From contig CM046006.1 in assembly GCA_025175895.1 (NCBI GenBank), forward strand, positions 67,042,288 to 67,106,287: 64,000 nt of DNA, read 5' to 3'. The notes under the pieces were generated by a model. That model saw only the letters and a list, made by a program, of their open reading frames with translations. It searched no databases and had not been told where the DNA came from. How positions within the stretch are numbered: the stretch's first letter is position 1; each line of letters opens with the position of its first letter. This DNA is from Wurfbainia villosa. Taxonomy: Eukaryota > Streptophyta > Magnoliopsida > Zingiberales > Zingiberaceae. Made by a program: the position numbers and the translations under genes. Positions 33,655-45,171 of this stretch are shown one piece after another.

Positions 33655-35544
33655 ATCTCCCCCTTTTTGATGTTTGACAAAAACCAAACAAAACATTGAG
33701 TTAGAACACTAACTCAAATCCCTTACCAATTATCCCAAATTGGTAATCTTAAACATTCTCCAAATGTTTTTTCCCAAACATTCTCCCCCTTTTTGACTAA
33801 CATCAAAAAAGGTCTTCTCTCCAAGGAGGTCAGTGTCTCATGTTCCAATGAGATCTTACAATCTCCCCCTTGGTCTAAAAATATCTAGGATGCCTACCAT
33901 CTTCCTAGTGATAAGTCCCATATCACTCAAGAGAGACAATCCTATTCACTCTCCCAATTTCCAAATTGGGTATCAAAAACCCATCAATTTTCCCAAATTG
34001 ATGATACTCTTCCAATAACTTCTCCTCTTCAAGGAGAAAAACACATCCATCATTCCAAGATGGATACCTCCCCCTAAAGGCTTGCTCCCCCTTGACCATT
34101 GCACCAACAATGTCCTTGGGAAGTCCCTAAGCCAATAGGAACTCTAAGCCATCAAAATTAAGGTTAGAAATTCAACATTGAACTTTCCAACACCTTAAAA
34201 TTGATACAAACCCTAAACACCTCTCCTAATCTATATCCAATGGATTTTCACCCTTTATCATGCTTCCCAAAGCATATCCTAGGGTTAGGAGTGGTTAGGG
34301 ACCTTAACCGCAGCTGAAATCGGGTTAAACAACCTTGGTTACCCCGAAATCAGGCTATCATCAGTGATTGATCGATCCGACACGCCATTAGTCGATCGCC
34401 ACCCGAGGCCGATCGATCTTAAAAATCTCGATTTTCAGTTATCAGAAATAAGTTTTGGAAAATCATAACTAATTATACGTATATCAAAAAATCATGAAAT
34501 TTGATACGTATAATACTTATGACCAATACAAACGGTGAAAAATGTTTGAAAAATATTTTACCCATAAAATAGTAAAATTGATGCAAAATTCAAAAGTGAC
34601 TAACAACTTTAAAGTTTAAGCTCACTTTGTATCAATCTCATCAATGGTGATTGCTATCAAAAGATAGACTTCACCAAGGTTTTTCAAAATGATTTTAAAA
34701 TATTTTCAAAATCCTATTTTGGATCATATTTCTTGGGCTCTATGTACATGACTTGTACACAAGCTTTCCTAATGATCCACCTGTTGAGTTAAGATGAGTT
34801 TGGGTTCAACTAGATGCAAAAACTATGCACCTTGAACTTAACTCATATCCTAGCATCTCACATGTATCTAGGGTGTATAAATACACATACATGTCAATTG
34901 GATGTGAGATGTGGGTTTTGGTTCATTTAATCTAGGGTTTCATGCATTTCCTAGGCAACCCTACTTGATTCCCTTATAAATGGGACTTCAAGTCATGCCA
35001 TTGTCCTTAGTTCAATTTTAATCAAATTAATACATGAAATGATCATGGCATAAAAATAGCAATAATTAAGCATGGCCAATGATCATGATGTCATGGCATA
35101 TGATAAAATCTAAAAACACATGACATTTAAAACCTTAATCCTAAAACATGAACATGACATATACAATGAATAAAAGTAAGCATGATGTCATGACATGTTA
35201 TATGACAAACAAAGCATGGCATATAAAATATATAGGTATAATAATACCTAAATCTTAATATTAATTGTCATTTGATATAATTCATCATATTTTTCTATAT
35301 TTCTACTTTTCTCCCAAGTGTGCTAAAAACCCAAAATGACACACCAACCTCTAAACCTAAATTGTGCCAATTTGATCATTTTATCAAACTTCTCAAATAA
35401 TATTGGCACATCCTAAAATCTTTTAGGATTAAGACTCAAATGTATTTCCAAGGTGACCCTAACATTGAAAATAACCTAAAGTGTCACCTTTATCATGGTT
35501 GAGTTAACTACCCATCCAATCAAGGTTGGCACACCCTAACCCAT
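33655..35544. other. PPT and non-coding internal region of copia F
   Basis: Homologous to 16715-18543 of element E along its length, including the CTCCCCCTT tracts. No pol motif on either strand. Confidence 0.75.
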
Positions 35545-37188
35545 CTAGCGTGAATCAATCACGCTCTTAGGAACCCAAAACCTATTTGAGCTCCTAGGGT
35601 TAATTAGGTATTCCTTAGGGATAACCTCCCTAGATACCTTCCTAATGACCCTCCTAGGCTTATTAGCCTTGGTCATTTTGGTCTTGCCTAGGTTAACCTT
35701 AGGGATTGCCTTTCTGATAACCTTCTTAGTGGCCACCCTAGGTTTCTTCGAAACCCTAGCCACTAGGCACAACCTTTGGTCAACCCTAGGGATGACTTCC
35801 CCATTAACCTTGGTCTTCCTAGACCTAGTTAGTGTTCCATAATCAAATGGAACACTATGGTAAGCCACCTTAGGCTTAGGTTTGTGACCCAAACCTTGCT
35901 TGCCCTTGGTTGACTTTTGACTCTTAGGTTCTAGGTGTTGACTTTGACTTTTGGACCCTTGAAATTGATTTTGGATGTTCCTAAGGGTCTTCTCAAGTTT
36001 TTCAAGCCTTGACCTCAAGGCTTGATTTTCCAACTCTAATTTCCCAATTTTTGATTTCTCATTTGGTCCTTGGACATTATCCTTTCTAGGCAGGTCCCTA
36101 GTCCATTTTGGATTAAAACCTAGATGATCCCCTATTTTCTCAATTGATTTCCTAGGTAAAATATTTTTAGGGACATTAGTCCCAAATTTTTCCTTCTTTC
36201 CTAAGTGGATATTTTTAGCACCTAGACAAATATATATATTGTTTCTAGCATGCTTTTCATGTACAATAGCAAGAGAATTAAAACTCTTAGCATGCTTTTG
36301 CCTATTAACTAAAGAAGGTGCATTATTGAAATATACCTTAGGGTTAGCCTTAGAAGCTTCCCCTACTTGTGATGCTCCTTCTTTGGTCTTTTTGCTCCCC
36401 CTAGGATATTGACTCCGGTAGTGTCCCGGTAGCCGACATTTGAAGCAAACCACGTGCTCCTTGCTTTTAATTGTCGAGGGACCGACATCCTTGACCTTTG
36501 GTGCCGGAGGAGTCTTCTTAACCCGTTTAGGACACTTACTCTTGTAGTGTCCTTGATCCCTACACTCAAAGCATATAATATTCATTTTATTATTAATCGA
36601 CATGCTCGAGTTACCTAGATCCATGGTGATCGGAGTGGGTTCTTCATCCCTCCCAGAGGTTGAGGCTTCTTCTTTATTTTGTTCCGGCTCCGATGTGGAT
36701 GGTCTCTCCCCCTCAATCACAGAAGTGGATGCTTCTTCCACCTTTTCTACTTCCTTCTCCGATCCGGATGTTGATTCCTTACTTTCTTGTGAGGATGATG
36801 AAGCTTCCTCTTCGGTCTCCTCCTCTTCCAAGTATTCTTGGACCGATTCGGGATTGTCATAGAACTTGACCAACTTGTTCCACAACTCCTTGGCATCCTT
36901 ATAGCTTCCTAATCTAGACAAAATGTCGTTAGGTATCAAATTAATCAACATTTTTGTTACTTTAACGGTTGTCTTGAATTTTTGGCATTGCTCCTCGGTC
37001 CATCGCTTCATTTTGAGGATTTCGCCATTCTCTCCTCTCGGAGCATCAAAACCTATAATGACGGCAAACTAATTTTCTATATTCGTCATTAGAAAATATT
37101 CCATTCTAACTTTCCAATACGTGAAATGTTCGCGGTCGAAGGAAGGCGGAACGTTGATGTCGTCACCCAATCTCTCCTTGAATTCCAT
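35545..37188 (-). pseudogene. gag: Copia gag of element F (one nonsense codon)
   Basis: Read on the minus strand from the ATG at 37188 (MEFKERLGDDINVP), about 547 codons long with a single in-frame TAG at 37069-37071, where element E has Trp (DWF). Order: capsid-like N-domain, acidic/serine-rich linker, two zinc knuckles (CFECRDQGHYKSKC intact; CFKCRLPGHYRSQY with last Cys replaced by Tyr), a coiled-coil-like LELENQALRSRLEKLEK segment, and a Lys/Arg-rich tail ending NRFWVPKSVIDS. The rest of the frame is open, which is unusual for a non-autonomous element and suggests that gag was kept under selection until recently. The gene stops without running into protease, as in E. Confidence 0.88.
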
Positions 37189-37238
37189 CTTGTTCCTCTA
37201 GCGTCTTGACTCCGGGTTGTTAATCCGTAGAAGAGCCC

Positions 37239-37254
37239 CGGGCTCTGATACCAC
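37239..37254 (-). other. Primer-binding site of copia F
   Basis: The minus strand reads AGTGGTATCAGAGCCC beside the LTR at 37256. Confidence 0.9.
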
Positions 37255-37255
37255 T

Positions 37256-38723
37256 TGTTGGAGATTTGACGCCGCTAGAGGGGGGTGAATAGCGTTGTGC
37301 CCGTGCGTGGATGAAATTCGATCGCGTGTTCGTCTCTACAACTTCGTTAGTACGCAGCGGAATAGTAATGAAAGAAATAACGAAACAATTAACAACACGC
37401 AAACAAAATTGTTTAACGTGGTTCGGAACCGAACGGTTCCTACTCCACGGATCGGGTTCGTACGAACCCTAGCGATGCCAATCACACACCACTATAATAA
37501 ACACTCCTTCTCGGAACAATCTGGAGGCGGAGAAACCTCGTACAAGATGATTACAACAATAATCAAAAGCTACAAGCAAATACAATGAAATACAAAGCAA
37601 GACTAGTAAAGAAAAACACTTTACAAATGCTCTTGAATGCTTGATCACTAGGTTGATCGAGTAGCACAGAGTAACTCGCCCCAAATCGCCTCAAAGAACC
37701 CTTTTTATTTCCTCCATCACGAGCTCCTTATAAAGCTTCAACCTGTGCTGGAAAAAGTCGATCAGTCGACTGATCGAGACCATCAGTCGACTGATGCCAC
37801 TGTTGTCATGAGACAACGGCTAGATCCACGTTGGATAAGTCCAACGGATCTACCATCAGTCGACTGATCATACCCATCAGTCGACTGATGGAGTCCTCAC
37901 TCGACCAGTCGAGTCTCGACTCCATTCTGTGGTCGATTTCTCGAGCACCAGTCGACTGATCACACGATCACCGATCGCCGAGACATCACCGACCGCCCAC
38001 CTCGCAATCGATCGCTAGGCCACTTCCCACCAAACCCTAGTTGATTTCTCCGGTCCGACCGCCACATGGCACCAGTCGACTGGCACACCTCAAACATGAG
38101 GTTTTAGCCCAAGTATGGTTCCCCCATACTTGCTAGACCACCCTTAGCCTAGACCTAAGCCTTCTAGCCACCTCCATCAGCCTCATGCCTCTCAGATTCC
38201 TCCAAGTCATCCATGACTTGTTCATCCATCGCGCTAGCCTTCATGTGCTTCCATCGGCTATGTCATGCTAACGGTGTCTACACCGCCAAGGCACATTGGA
38301 CTTATGCCACCAAGACTTTGCTTGGACTTTACGCCGACAACCATTGGACTTATGCTGCCAAGACTCCCGCTTGGACTTTACGTCGCAAATATCAAACCCT
38401 TGGACTTCTCAAATGCCAATACTCAAGCTTGGACTTTCCCTTGCCAACCCATGTTGGACTTTTTATGCCAAGACCCATTCTTGGACTTTCCATGCCAAGA
38501 CCCATGCTTGGACTTTCCCTTGCCAACCCATGTTGGACTTTCCATTGCCAAGACTCATGCTTGGACTTTACCAAATGCCAAGTGTCCCACTTGGACTTTC
38601 CATGCCAAGTACCCAAGACTTGGACTTTCCCATGACAATTATATTGTCATATGTTTTTGTCGAATATCAAAACATCACTCGAGTCAAACTCGAGTCCTGG
38701 TCAATCGTGACATGGGCTGATTG
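37256..38723 (-). repeat. 5' LTR of copia F, 8 bp short at U3 end
   Basis: Starts TGTTGGAGATTTGACGCCGC and matches the 3' LTR except in its first about 20 bp and at modified palindromes (37968-38060). It ends at CATGGGCTGATTG and lacks the terminal CACCAACA found in relatives. Confidence 0.88.
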
Positions 38724-38728
38724 AGCTC

Positions 38729-39036
38729 TTGATACCCAATTTGGAAATTGGGAGAGTGAATAGGATTGCCTCTCTTGAGTGATATGGGACTTATCACTAG
38801 GAAGATGGTAGGCATCCTAGGTATTTTTAAACCAAAGAGGAGATTGTAAGATCTCATTGGGACGTGAGACTTTGACCTCCTTGGAGAGATAACCTTTTTG
38901 ATGTATGTCAAAAAGGGGGAGAACATTTGGAGAATGTTTAAGATTACCAATTTGGGATAATTGGTAAGGGATTTGAGTTAGTGTTCTAACTCAATGTTTT
39001 GTTTGGTTTTTGTCAAACATCAAAAAGGGGGGAGAT
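38729..39036 (+). repeat. Copia G internal 3' fragment with PPT
   Basis: The reverse complement of 33655-33985 of element F with small differences. It ends in the PPT CAAAAAGGGGGGAGAT before the LTR, which sets plus orientation. Confidence 0.88.
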
Positions 39037-40522
39037 TGTTGGTGCAATTGGCCCAGGTCACGATTGACCAGGACTCGAGTTTGACTCGAGTGATGTTTTG
39101 ATGTTCGACAAAAACATATGACAATGTAATTGTCATGGGAAAGTCCAAGTCTTGGGTACTTGGCATGGAAATTCCAAGTGGGACACTTGGCATTTGGTAA
39201 AGTCCAAGCATGGGTCTTGGCAATGGAAAGTCCAACATGGGTTGGCAAGGGAAAGTCCAAGCATGGGTCTTGGCATAAAAAGTCCAACATGGGTTGGCAA
39301 GGGAAAGTCCAAGCTTGAGTCTTGGCATTTGAGAAGTCCAAGGGTTTGATATTGGCGGCGTAAAGTCCAAGCGGGAGTCTTGGCAACATAAGTCCAATGG
39401 TTGGCGGTGTAAAGTCCAAGCGGAGTCTTGGCAGCGTAAGTCCAATGTGCCTTGGCAGTGTAGACACCGTTAGCATGACATAGCCGATGGAAGCATCTGA
39501 AGGCTAGCGCGATGGATGAACAAGTCATGGATGACTTAGAGGGATCCGAGAGGCATGAGGCTGATGGAGATGGTTAGAAGGCTTAGGTCTAGGCTAAGGG
39601 TGGTCTAGCAAGTATGGGGGCACCATACTTGGGTTAAAACCTTATGTTTGAGGTGTGTCAGTTGACTGGTGCCATGTGGCAGTCGACTGGCGTAGTCAAC
39701 TAGGGTTTGATTGCAGGGAATGGCCAAACAGTCGATTGCCGAAGCTTGACACTCGACTGATAGGTCGAGCAGTCGACTGATCATGGGATCAGTCGACTGA
39801 TGCTCGGATTTTCGGCCACAGAATGGAGTCTCACTCGACCGCTGGGACGAGCAGTCGAGTGATGGCTCATCAGTCGACTAATGCTCATGATCAGTCGACT
39901 GATGTCCTAGCTGTTAGATTTTTCCAGCGTGGATTACACCGTTGTCTCACAGCAACAGTGTGATCAGTCGACTGATGGTCCCGAGCAGTCGACTGATCGA
40001 CCTTTTCCAGCACAGGTTGAAGCTATATAAGGAGCTCGTGATGGAGGAAAAGATAGCGATTTTCTTGGGCGAAATTGAAGGGAAAAGTTGGTGCTTTCCA
40101 GTCCTTCAAAGCTAGTTCAAGGCAATCAAAGATCAAGCAATCAAAATCTCTTGTAAAGTGTTTTTCTTTACTTGCATTTCATATAAATTGTTGTAATTGC
40201 TTGTTTTAGTTTCTTACTGTTGTAAGATTACTTGTAAGAGGTTTCTCCGCCTCCGGATTGTTCCGAGAAGGAGTGTTTATTATAGTGGTGTGTGATTGGC
40301 ATCGCTAGGGTTCGTACGAACCCGATCCGTGGAGTAGAAATCGTTCGGTTCTGAACCACGTTAAACAATTGTGTTTGCGTGTTGTTAATTGTTTTGTTAT
40401 TGCTTTAATTACTATTCCGCTGCGTACTAACGAAATTGTAGAGACGAACACGCGATCGAATTCTAACTACGAACGAACTCTACGCTATTCACCCCCCCTC
40501 TAGCGGCTTTAAATTTCCTACA
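39037..40522 (+). repeat. 3' LTR of copia G
   Basis: 1486 bp, TGTTGGTGCAATT...TTTCCTACA. It has the CCAAG/CTTGG array at 39138-39465, palindromes at 39655-40010 and TATATAAG at 40024. It is the same family as E and F, but its last about 20 bp differ from both LTRs of F. Confidence 0.9.
40024..40031 (+). promoter_or_regulatory. TATA box of copia G LTR
   Basis: TATATAAG lies about 15 bp after the last palindromic motif. Confidence 0.6.
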
Positions 40523-42040
40523 TAAACGATATTGAGAATTGGTTTAGTATTGTAGATGGATTCGAGAAGTCGGTCGATGAACACAGAGCGCCTATACCAA
40601 CCAAGGATTAGACGAGGGATATGGCCAAGAAGGCTCAAGCTAACGTCAAAGCAACAACCACACTTCAATGTGGGTTGTCTAAAGAGCAACTAAGCAAAGT
40701 GGGACCCTTCGTATCGGCAAAGGAGCTTTGGGAGAAGATAATTGAGCTCAACGAGGGATTGAAGGAAACAAGAAGAGCCAAGAGAGAACTCTTGATAGGT
40801 CAACTTCAAAGCTTCACCATGAAGGCCAACGAGACCATGAGCCAAATGCATGGTCGAATCAAGGAGGTGGTCAATGGGCTACACGTGATAGGTGAGAAAG
40901 TCAACAACTGAAACCTTGTGAGGTATGTACTTCAAGCCTTCCCTAGAACGACCTTATGGGCATCAATGGTAGATTCTTATAAGGTGTCTAGGGACCTTTC
41001 ATTAGTTAAATTAGATGAACTTTTTTGTGAATTCGAATTGCATGAGCAAGCTAACACCTCTTCAAAATAAAAGGGTATAGCTCTTGTTGTAGGCAAGAAG
41101 GACAAGAAGAAAAAGGAAAAGAAGGAAGCTTCTTCATCATCCGAGTCGGAGGAAGAATCTTCAAGTAGTGATGAGGAGCTATCAGTTAGTGAGGTAGCTC
41201 ACTATGTAAAGAAGTTTGGTGGGAGGTCAAGAAAACTCACCAAGAAGGATGTGAGGAGGATGTTCCAATCCTCCAAAGGTAAAACCCCTAGTAGTTCAAT
41301 TTATACTCCTAATGTTACTTTTTATAGTTGCAATAAAAAGGGGTACATTAAGCCAAATTGCCCGGAGCTAAAGAAAAAGGAAGAAAAAGGACAAGAAGGA
41401 GAAGAAAAAGAAGGAGGTCATGGTGGCACAAACATGGGATACGCAAAGCCTTGAAGACTCATCGGATGAGGAGGAGCTTTGCCATGTCACCCGTAATTTT
41501 GCACTCATGGCCATGGAGGATGAAGTCAGAAGCTCAAGTGAGTCATCATCATCATCCTCAAGTGATGAATCGTCCTCTAGTGACGATGAGGTAAAAGACT
41601 CCTCTAGGATAGAATTACTTTATAAAACTATTGCATGTATTCAAAATGCTTTAAATAGATCAAAATCTAGGATTAAGGACTTAAAAGTATAAATTAGGAA
41701 AATTAGAGATGTAGAGCCTTCTTGTAATGATGTAAGTTCACTTAAGGAAGAGAATGATGAGCTTAAAAAGGAAATAGGCAAATTAAGAGCATGCTTAGAG
41801 AAATTTACAAATGGCTCAAAATACCTAGACATGATACTTAGGGATCAAAGGGTCATTTACAACAAGGCCGGAATAGGATACAAACCTAAGGAAAAGGAAG
41901 TAGCTTTTGCCTCCCTAATAAGTAGAAAAACAACACTTAGGAGCAATGTTAGAAAGGCTCGGGTTGCTAAGAAATTTTTAGTTGATGCTACCGAACCTAA
42001 AATTTGGGTGCCTAAGGCTTGTATTTTTCATATTGTATAG
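40523..42040 (+). pseudogene. gag: Copia C gag, main piece
   Basis: Continues the gag from 32175. It shows a capsid block (SAKELWEKIIELNEG, KRELLIGQLQSF), a TGA at 40909 in place of Trp, RTTLWASMVDSYKVS, a TAA at 41068, and an acidic/serine stretch. The zinc knuckle at about 41320-41370 has two of four ligands replaced (FYSCNKKGYIKPNC: first Cys to Phe, His to Tyr). A Ser/Asp-rich tail and a coiled-coil-like segment (EENDELKKEIGKLRACLEK) follow, and the end WVPKACIFHIV is like element D. In-frame stops at 40909, 41068 and 41690 inactivate it. Confidence 0.86.
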
Positions 42041-42367
42041 GTAGGAGGATCGGGGATGTGGATTGTTGATAGTGGATGCTCAAGACATATGACCGGTGAT
42101 GAGAGCAAATTTTACACAATCAACCACATTAGCAAGGGAAAAGTGTCTTTTGAAAATAGTGGAAAGCTTAAAATTCTAGGAAAAGGCACAATTGAGGTAT
42201 CCCCAAATCTTGCCATTCATAAAGTATTATTGGTTGAAAACATGAAGTTTAACTTGCTTAGTGTAAGTCAATTATGTGATGCAAATTTTGATGTGCAATT
42301 TAACTCTTCAAAATGCTTGATAAGACATAAGAAATTAAATGATTGCATGTTAGTTGAATATAGGAAA
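42041..42367 (+). pseudogene. pol: Copia C protease
   Basis: An open stretch with the copia protease signature WIVDSGCSRHMTGD (Asp-Ser-Gly) at the start, then LVENMKFNLLSVSQLCD, typical of the protease to pre-integrase border. A TAG at 42038-42040 separates it from gag. The catalytic residues are intact, but the polyprotein is broken on both sides (TAA at 42368). Confidence 0.88.
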
Positions 42368-42370
42368 TAA

Positions 42371-43650
42371 AATATTTATTATGTTGATTTATCATATGCC
42401 TCTAACATTTCCCCTAAGTGTCTTATGGCAAAATAAGAACAAAGTTGGTTATGGAATAGGAGGTTTGGGCACATCAACATGAAAAATATTGCCAAGATAG
42501 CTAAGATGGAGCTAGTCAAGGGTTTGCCAAAAGTCAAGTATCTCAAGGACAAGATGTGTGATGCATGCCAAGAAGGGAATCAATCAAAGTCATCACACAA
42601 GAGTAAAAATTCAATTAGCACTTCCTTACCATTAGAGCTTATTCACTCAGATTTATTTGATTGTCATAGTACTCCCTCTTTAAATGATAGCAAATATTGC
42701 TTAGTTATAGTAGATGATTTTTCTAGATATACTTGGGTATATTTAATGAAACATAAGGATGAAACCCTAGAAATAATCATAGGTTTTAGTAAAAGAGTAG
42801 AGAATGAAAGAAGTCTCAAAATCAACCGGATCTATAGTGATCATGGTGAAGAATTTGAGAATTCTAATTTCTTCAAATTTTTCTTAGAACAAGGGTACAA
42901 GCATGAATTCTCTTGTCCTAGAATACCCCAATAAAATGAGGTGGTGGAAAGGAGAAATCGTGCCCTACAAGAGGCGGCTAGGACTATGCTTAATGCATAT
43001 TCACTTCCTAGCTACTTATGGGCAGAAGCGGTTAATACCACTTGCTATATCCAAAATAGGGTTTTCATATATAGATTTTTAGGTAAAACCCCATTTGAAT
43101 TATGGAATGGTACAATTCCAACAATTCATTACTTTAGGGTCTTTGGATGTAAAACTTACATCTTTAACAACAAAGATAAATTGGGGAAATTTGAGTCCAA
43201 AGCGGATGAGGGAATTTTAGTTGGATACTCATCCACTAGTAGGGGCTATAGAGTTTATAACAAAAGAACTCAAATAGTTGAGGAGTCTTTAAATGTTCAA
43301 TTTGATGAAACCTCTACCACTTACCCTAGGAAATCCCCTATTAATAATCATATCAATGACAAAAATCAAGAAATTACTCAAAAACTTCAAAACATGACCT
43401 TAGGGGATAATAATCAAGGGGGAGGATTAGAGAGTAATAATCAGGGGGAGCAAGAGGAGATTCGAATGATGAAAGGAGGATTGAGGATAATCATGATCAA
43501 AATCAATTTAATACACCTCCTAGAACAATAAGAGTTCATCAAAATCACCCTCTAGATCAAGTTGTAGGAAAGTTATCTCAAGGTGTTAGAACTAGGTCAT
43601 TCCATAGACCTTCCTCTAGTCACATAGCTCTCATCTCCCAAATTGAGCCC
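42371..43650 (+). pseudogene. pol: Copia C pre-integrase and integrase
   Basis: The pre-integrase His-Cys part (WNRRFGHINMKN, CDACQEGNQSK) is followed by the catalytic core: first Asp in ELIHSDLFDC, second in RIYSDHGEEFEN, and Glu in NEVVERRNRALQE. A TAA at 42932 falls just before that Glu block, where relatives have Gln, and another stop at 42434 precedes the His-Cys part. The C-terminal GKTPFELWNG and GILVGYSSTSRGYRVYNKRT blocks are clear. A frameshift near 43450-43470 moves the frame before RT. Confidence 0.9.
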
Positions 43651-45171
43651 AAATAAATCAATGATGCATTACTTGATCCGGATTGGATCTTAGCAATGCA
43701 AGATGAATTAGCTCAATTTGAAAGGAGTCAAGTATGAGAGTTAGTTCCTAGACCCAATGATAGTACCATCATTACTACAAGATTGGTCTTTAGGAACAAA
43801 TTAGATGATCAAGGTAATATAACTAGGAATAAGACAAGATTAGTTGCAAGGGACTTCAATCAAGTTGAAGGACTTGACTATGATGAAACATATGCCTCGG
43901 TTGCTAGATTAGAGTCCATTAGAATCCTATTAGGATATGCCTCTTACATGAGTTTTAAACTTCATCAAATGGATATAAAATCGGCATTTCTAAATGGGTT
44001 CATTAAGGAAGAGGTATATGTAGAATAACCTCCCGGGTTTGAAAATATAGATTATCCAAATCATGTTTACAAGCTTAGAAAAGCTTTATACGGGTTAAAA
44101 CAAGCTTCCCGAGCTTGGTATGAAAGATTGTCATCCTTCTTAGTGTCTAAAGGATTTAGAAGAGGTCAAGTAGATCAAACTCTCTTCATAAAATCAAAAT
44201 CAAAAGATATCTTTGTAGCCCAAGTATATGTAGATGACATAATTTTTGGGTCAACCAATGATGACCTCCTTCAAGATTTCATCAAAAATATGGAGAATGA
44301 GTTTGAAATTAGTTTAGTTGGGGAACTAAATTTCTTCCTAGGCTTACAAGTCAAACAAACAAATGAAGGAATTTATGTATACCAAACCAAATATGCTAAT
44401 GAAATGATTAAGAAATTTGGTTTGGAAAATGTTAAGGTAGTTTCAACTCCTATGGCAACCAATACAAAAATAGATAATGATCATAAAGGAAAATCAATTG
44501 ACCTTAAGCTTTATAGGAGCATGATTGGTAGTCTTTTATACTTAACTGCTAGTAGATCCGACATTTTATTTGCGGTAGGTATGTGTGCAAGATACCAATA
44601 TTGTGCCAAAGAGTCTCATTTAGTGGTCGTTAAGAGAATTCTAAGATATATCAAAGGCACACTAAATGTAGGACTTTGGTATCCTAGGACAAAATCTTTT
44701 GATTTGGTTGGGTACACTGATTCCGACTATGCCGGTTGCAAGTTGGATAGGAAGAGTACTAGTGGTGGATGTCAATTTCTTGGATCCTCCCTAGTTAGTT
44801 GGAGTAGTAGAAAGCAACCTTGTGTTGCTTTGTCCACCACCAAAGCCGAATATGTGGCTATGGGTGGTTGTGTGGCTCAATTACTTTGGATGAGACACAC
44901 TCTAGAGGACAATGAGCTACACTACTCCAATGTCAAGGTTTATTGTGATAATGTGAGTACCATAAATTTGACCAAAAATTTGGTACATCACTCTAGGACT
45001 AAGCACATTGAAGTGAAGCATCACTTCATTGGAGATCATGTAGCTAAGGGGAACATTAAACTCAATTACATAGAATCCAAGTCCAACCTAGCTGACATAT
45101 TCACCAAAGCTCTCCTCGAAGTGGAATTTTCATCACTTAGGAGAGAACTTGGAATGTGCTTAGTAGAATAG
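43651..45171 (+). pseudogene. pol: Copia C reverse transcriptase and RNase H
   Basis: The RT domain carries RLVARDFNQVEGLDYDETY, HQMDIKSAFLNGFIKEEVYVE, then a TAA at 44026 before PPGFEN (relatives have Gln), LRKALYGLKQASRAWYERL, and the intact catalytic YVDDIIFGS at about 44230. RNase H follows with GYTDSDYAGCKLDRKSTSGG, CVALSTTKAEYVAM and KVYCDNVSTINL. It ends SLRRELGMCLVE* at 45171. The 44128-45171 frame (347 codons) is fully open. TGA at 43735 (Trp position) and TAA at 43654 are further nonsense codons. The copia lineage is probably Tork- or SIRE-like; I could not decide which. Confidence 0.92.

Larger units (their letters stand above)
32176..40522. mobile_element. Head-to-head copia composite F/G, both ends U5, TSD TAAAC
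   Basis: The left part, 32176-38723, is a minus-strand gag-only element F (3' LTR, internal region, 5' LTR). The right part, 38729-40522, is the last 0.3 kb of a plus-strand relative's internal region plus its 3' LTR (G). The F 5' LTR lacks its last 8 bp (CACCAACA) and is joined through about 5 bp (AGCTC) to the G fragment. The outer ends are therefore both U5 LTR ends (TGTTAGG... on the left, ...CCTACA on the right). TAAAC flanks the whole block (32171-32175 and 40523-40527). Confidence 0.88.

Noticed and set aside
33136..33655. Families of 100-200 aa ORFs rich in CLDFP/TWTF repeats (also 16104-16560, 21887-22498, 38213-38724, 38991-39528, 46291-46616)
   Set aside because: They run through the CCAAG/CTTGG repeat array of copia LTRs in several frames and both strands. 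Open frames arise from the repeat, not from a gene.
38213..40522. Foldback DNA transposon made of two inverted LTR-like arms
   Set aside because: The arms are typical copia LTRs with PBS, PPT and gag on one side. The 5-bp TSD lies at the outer edges of F/G, not around the inverted arms.
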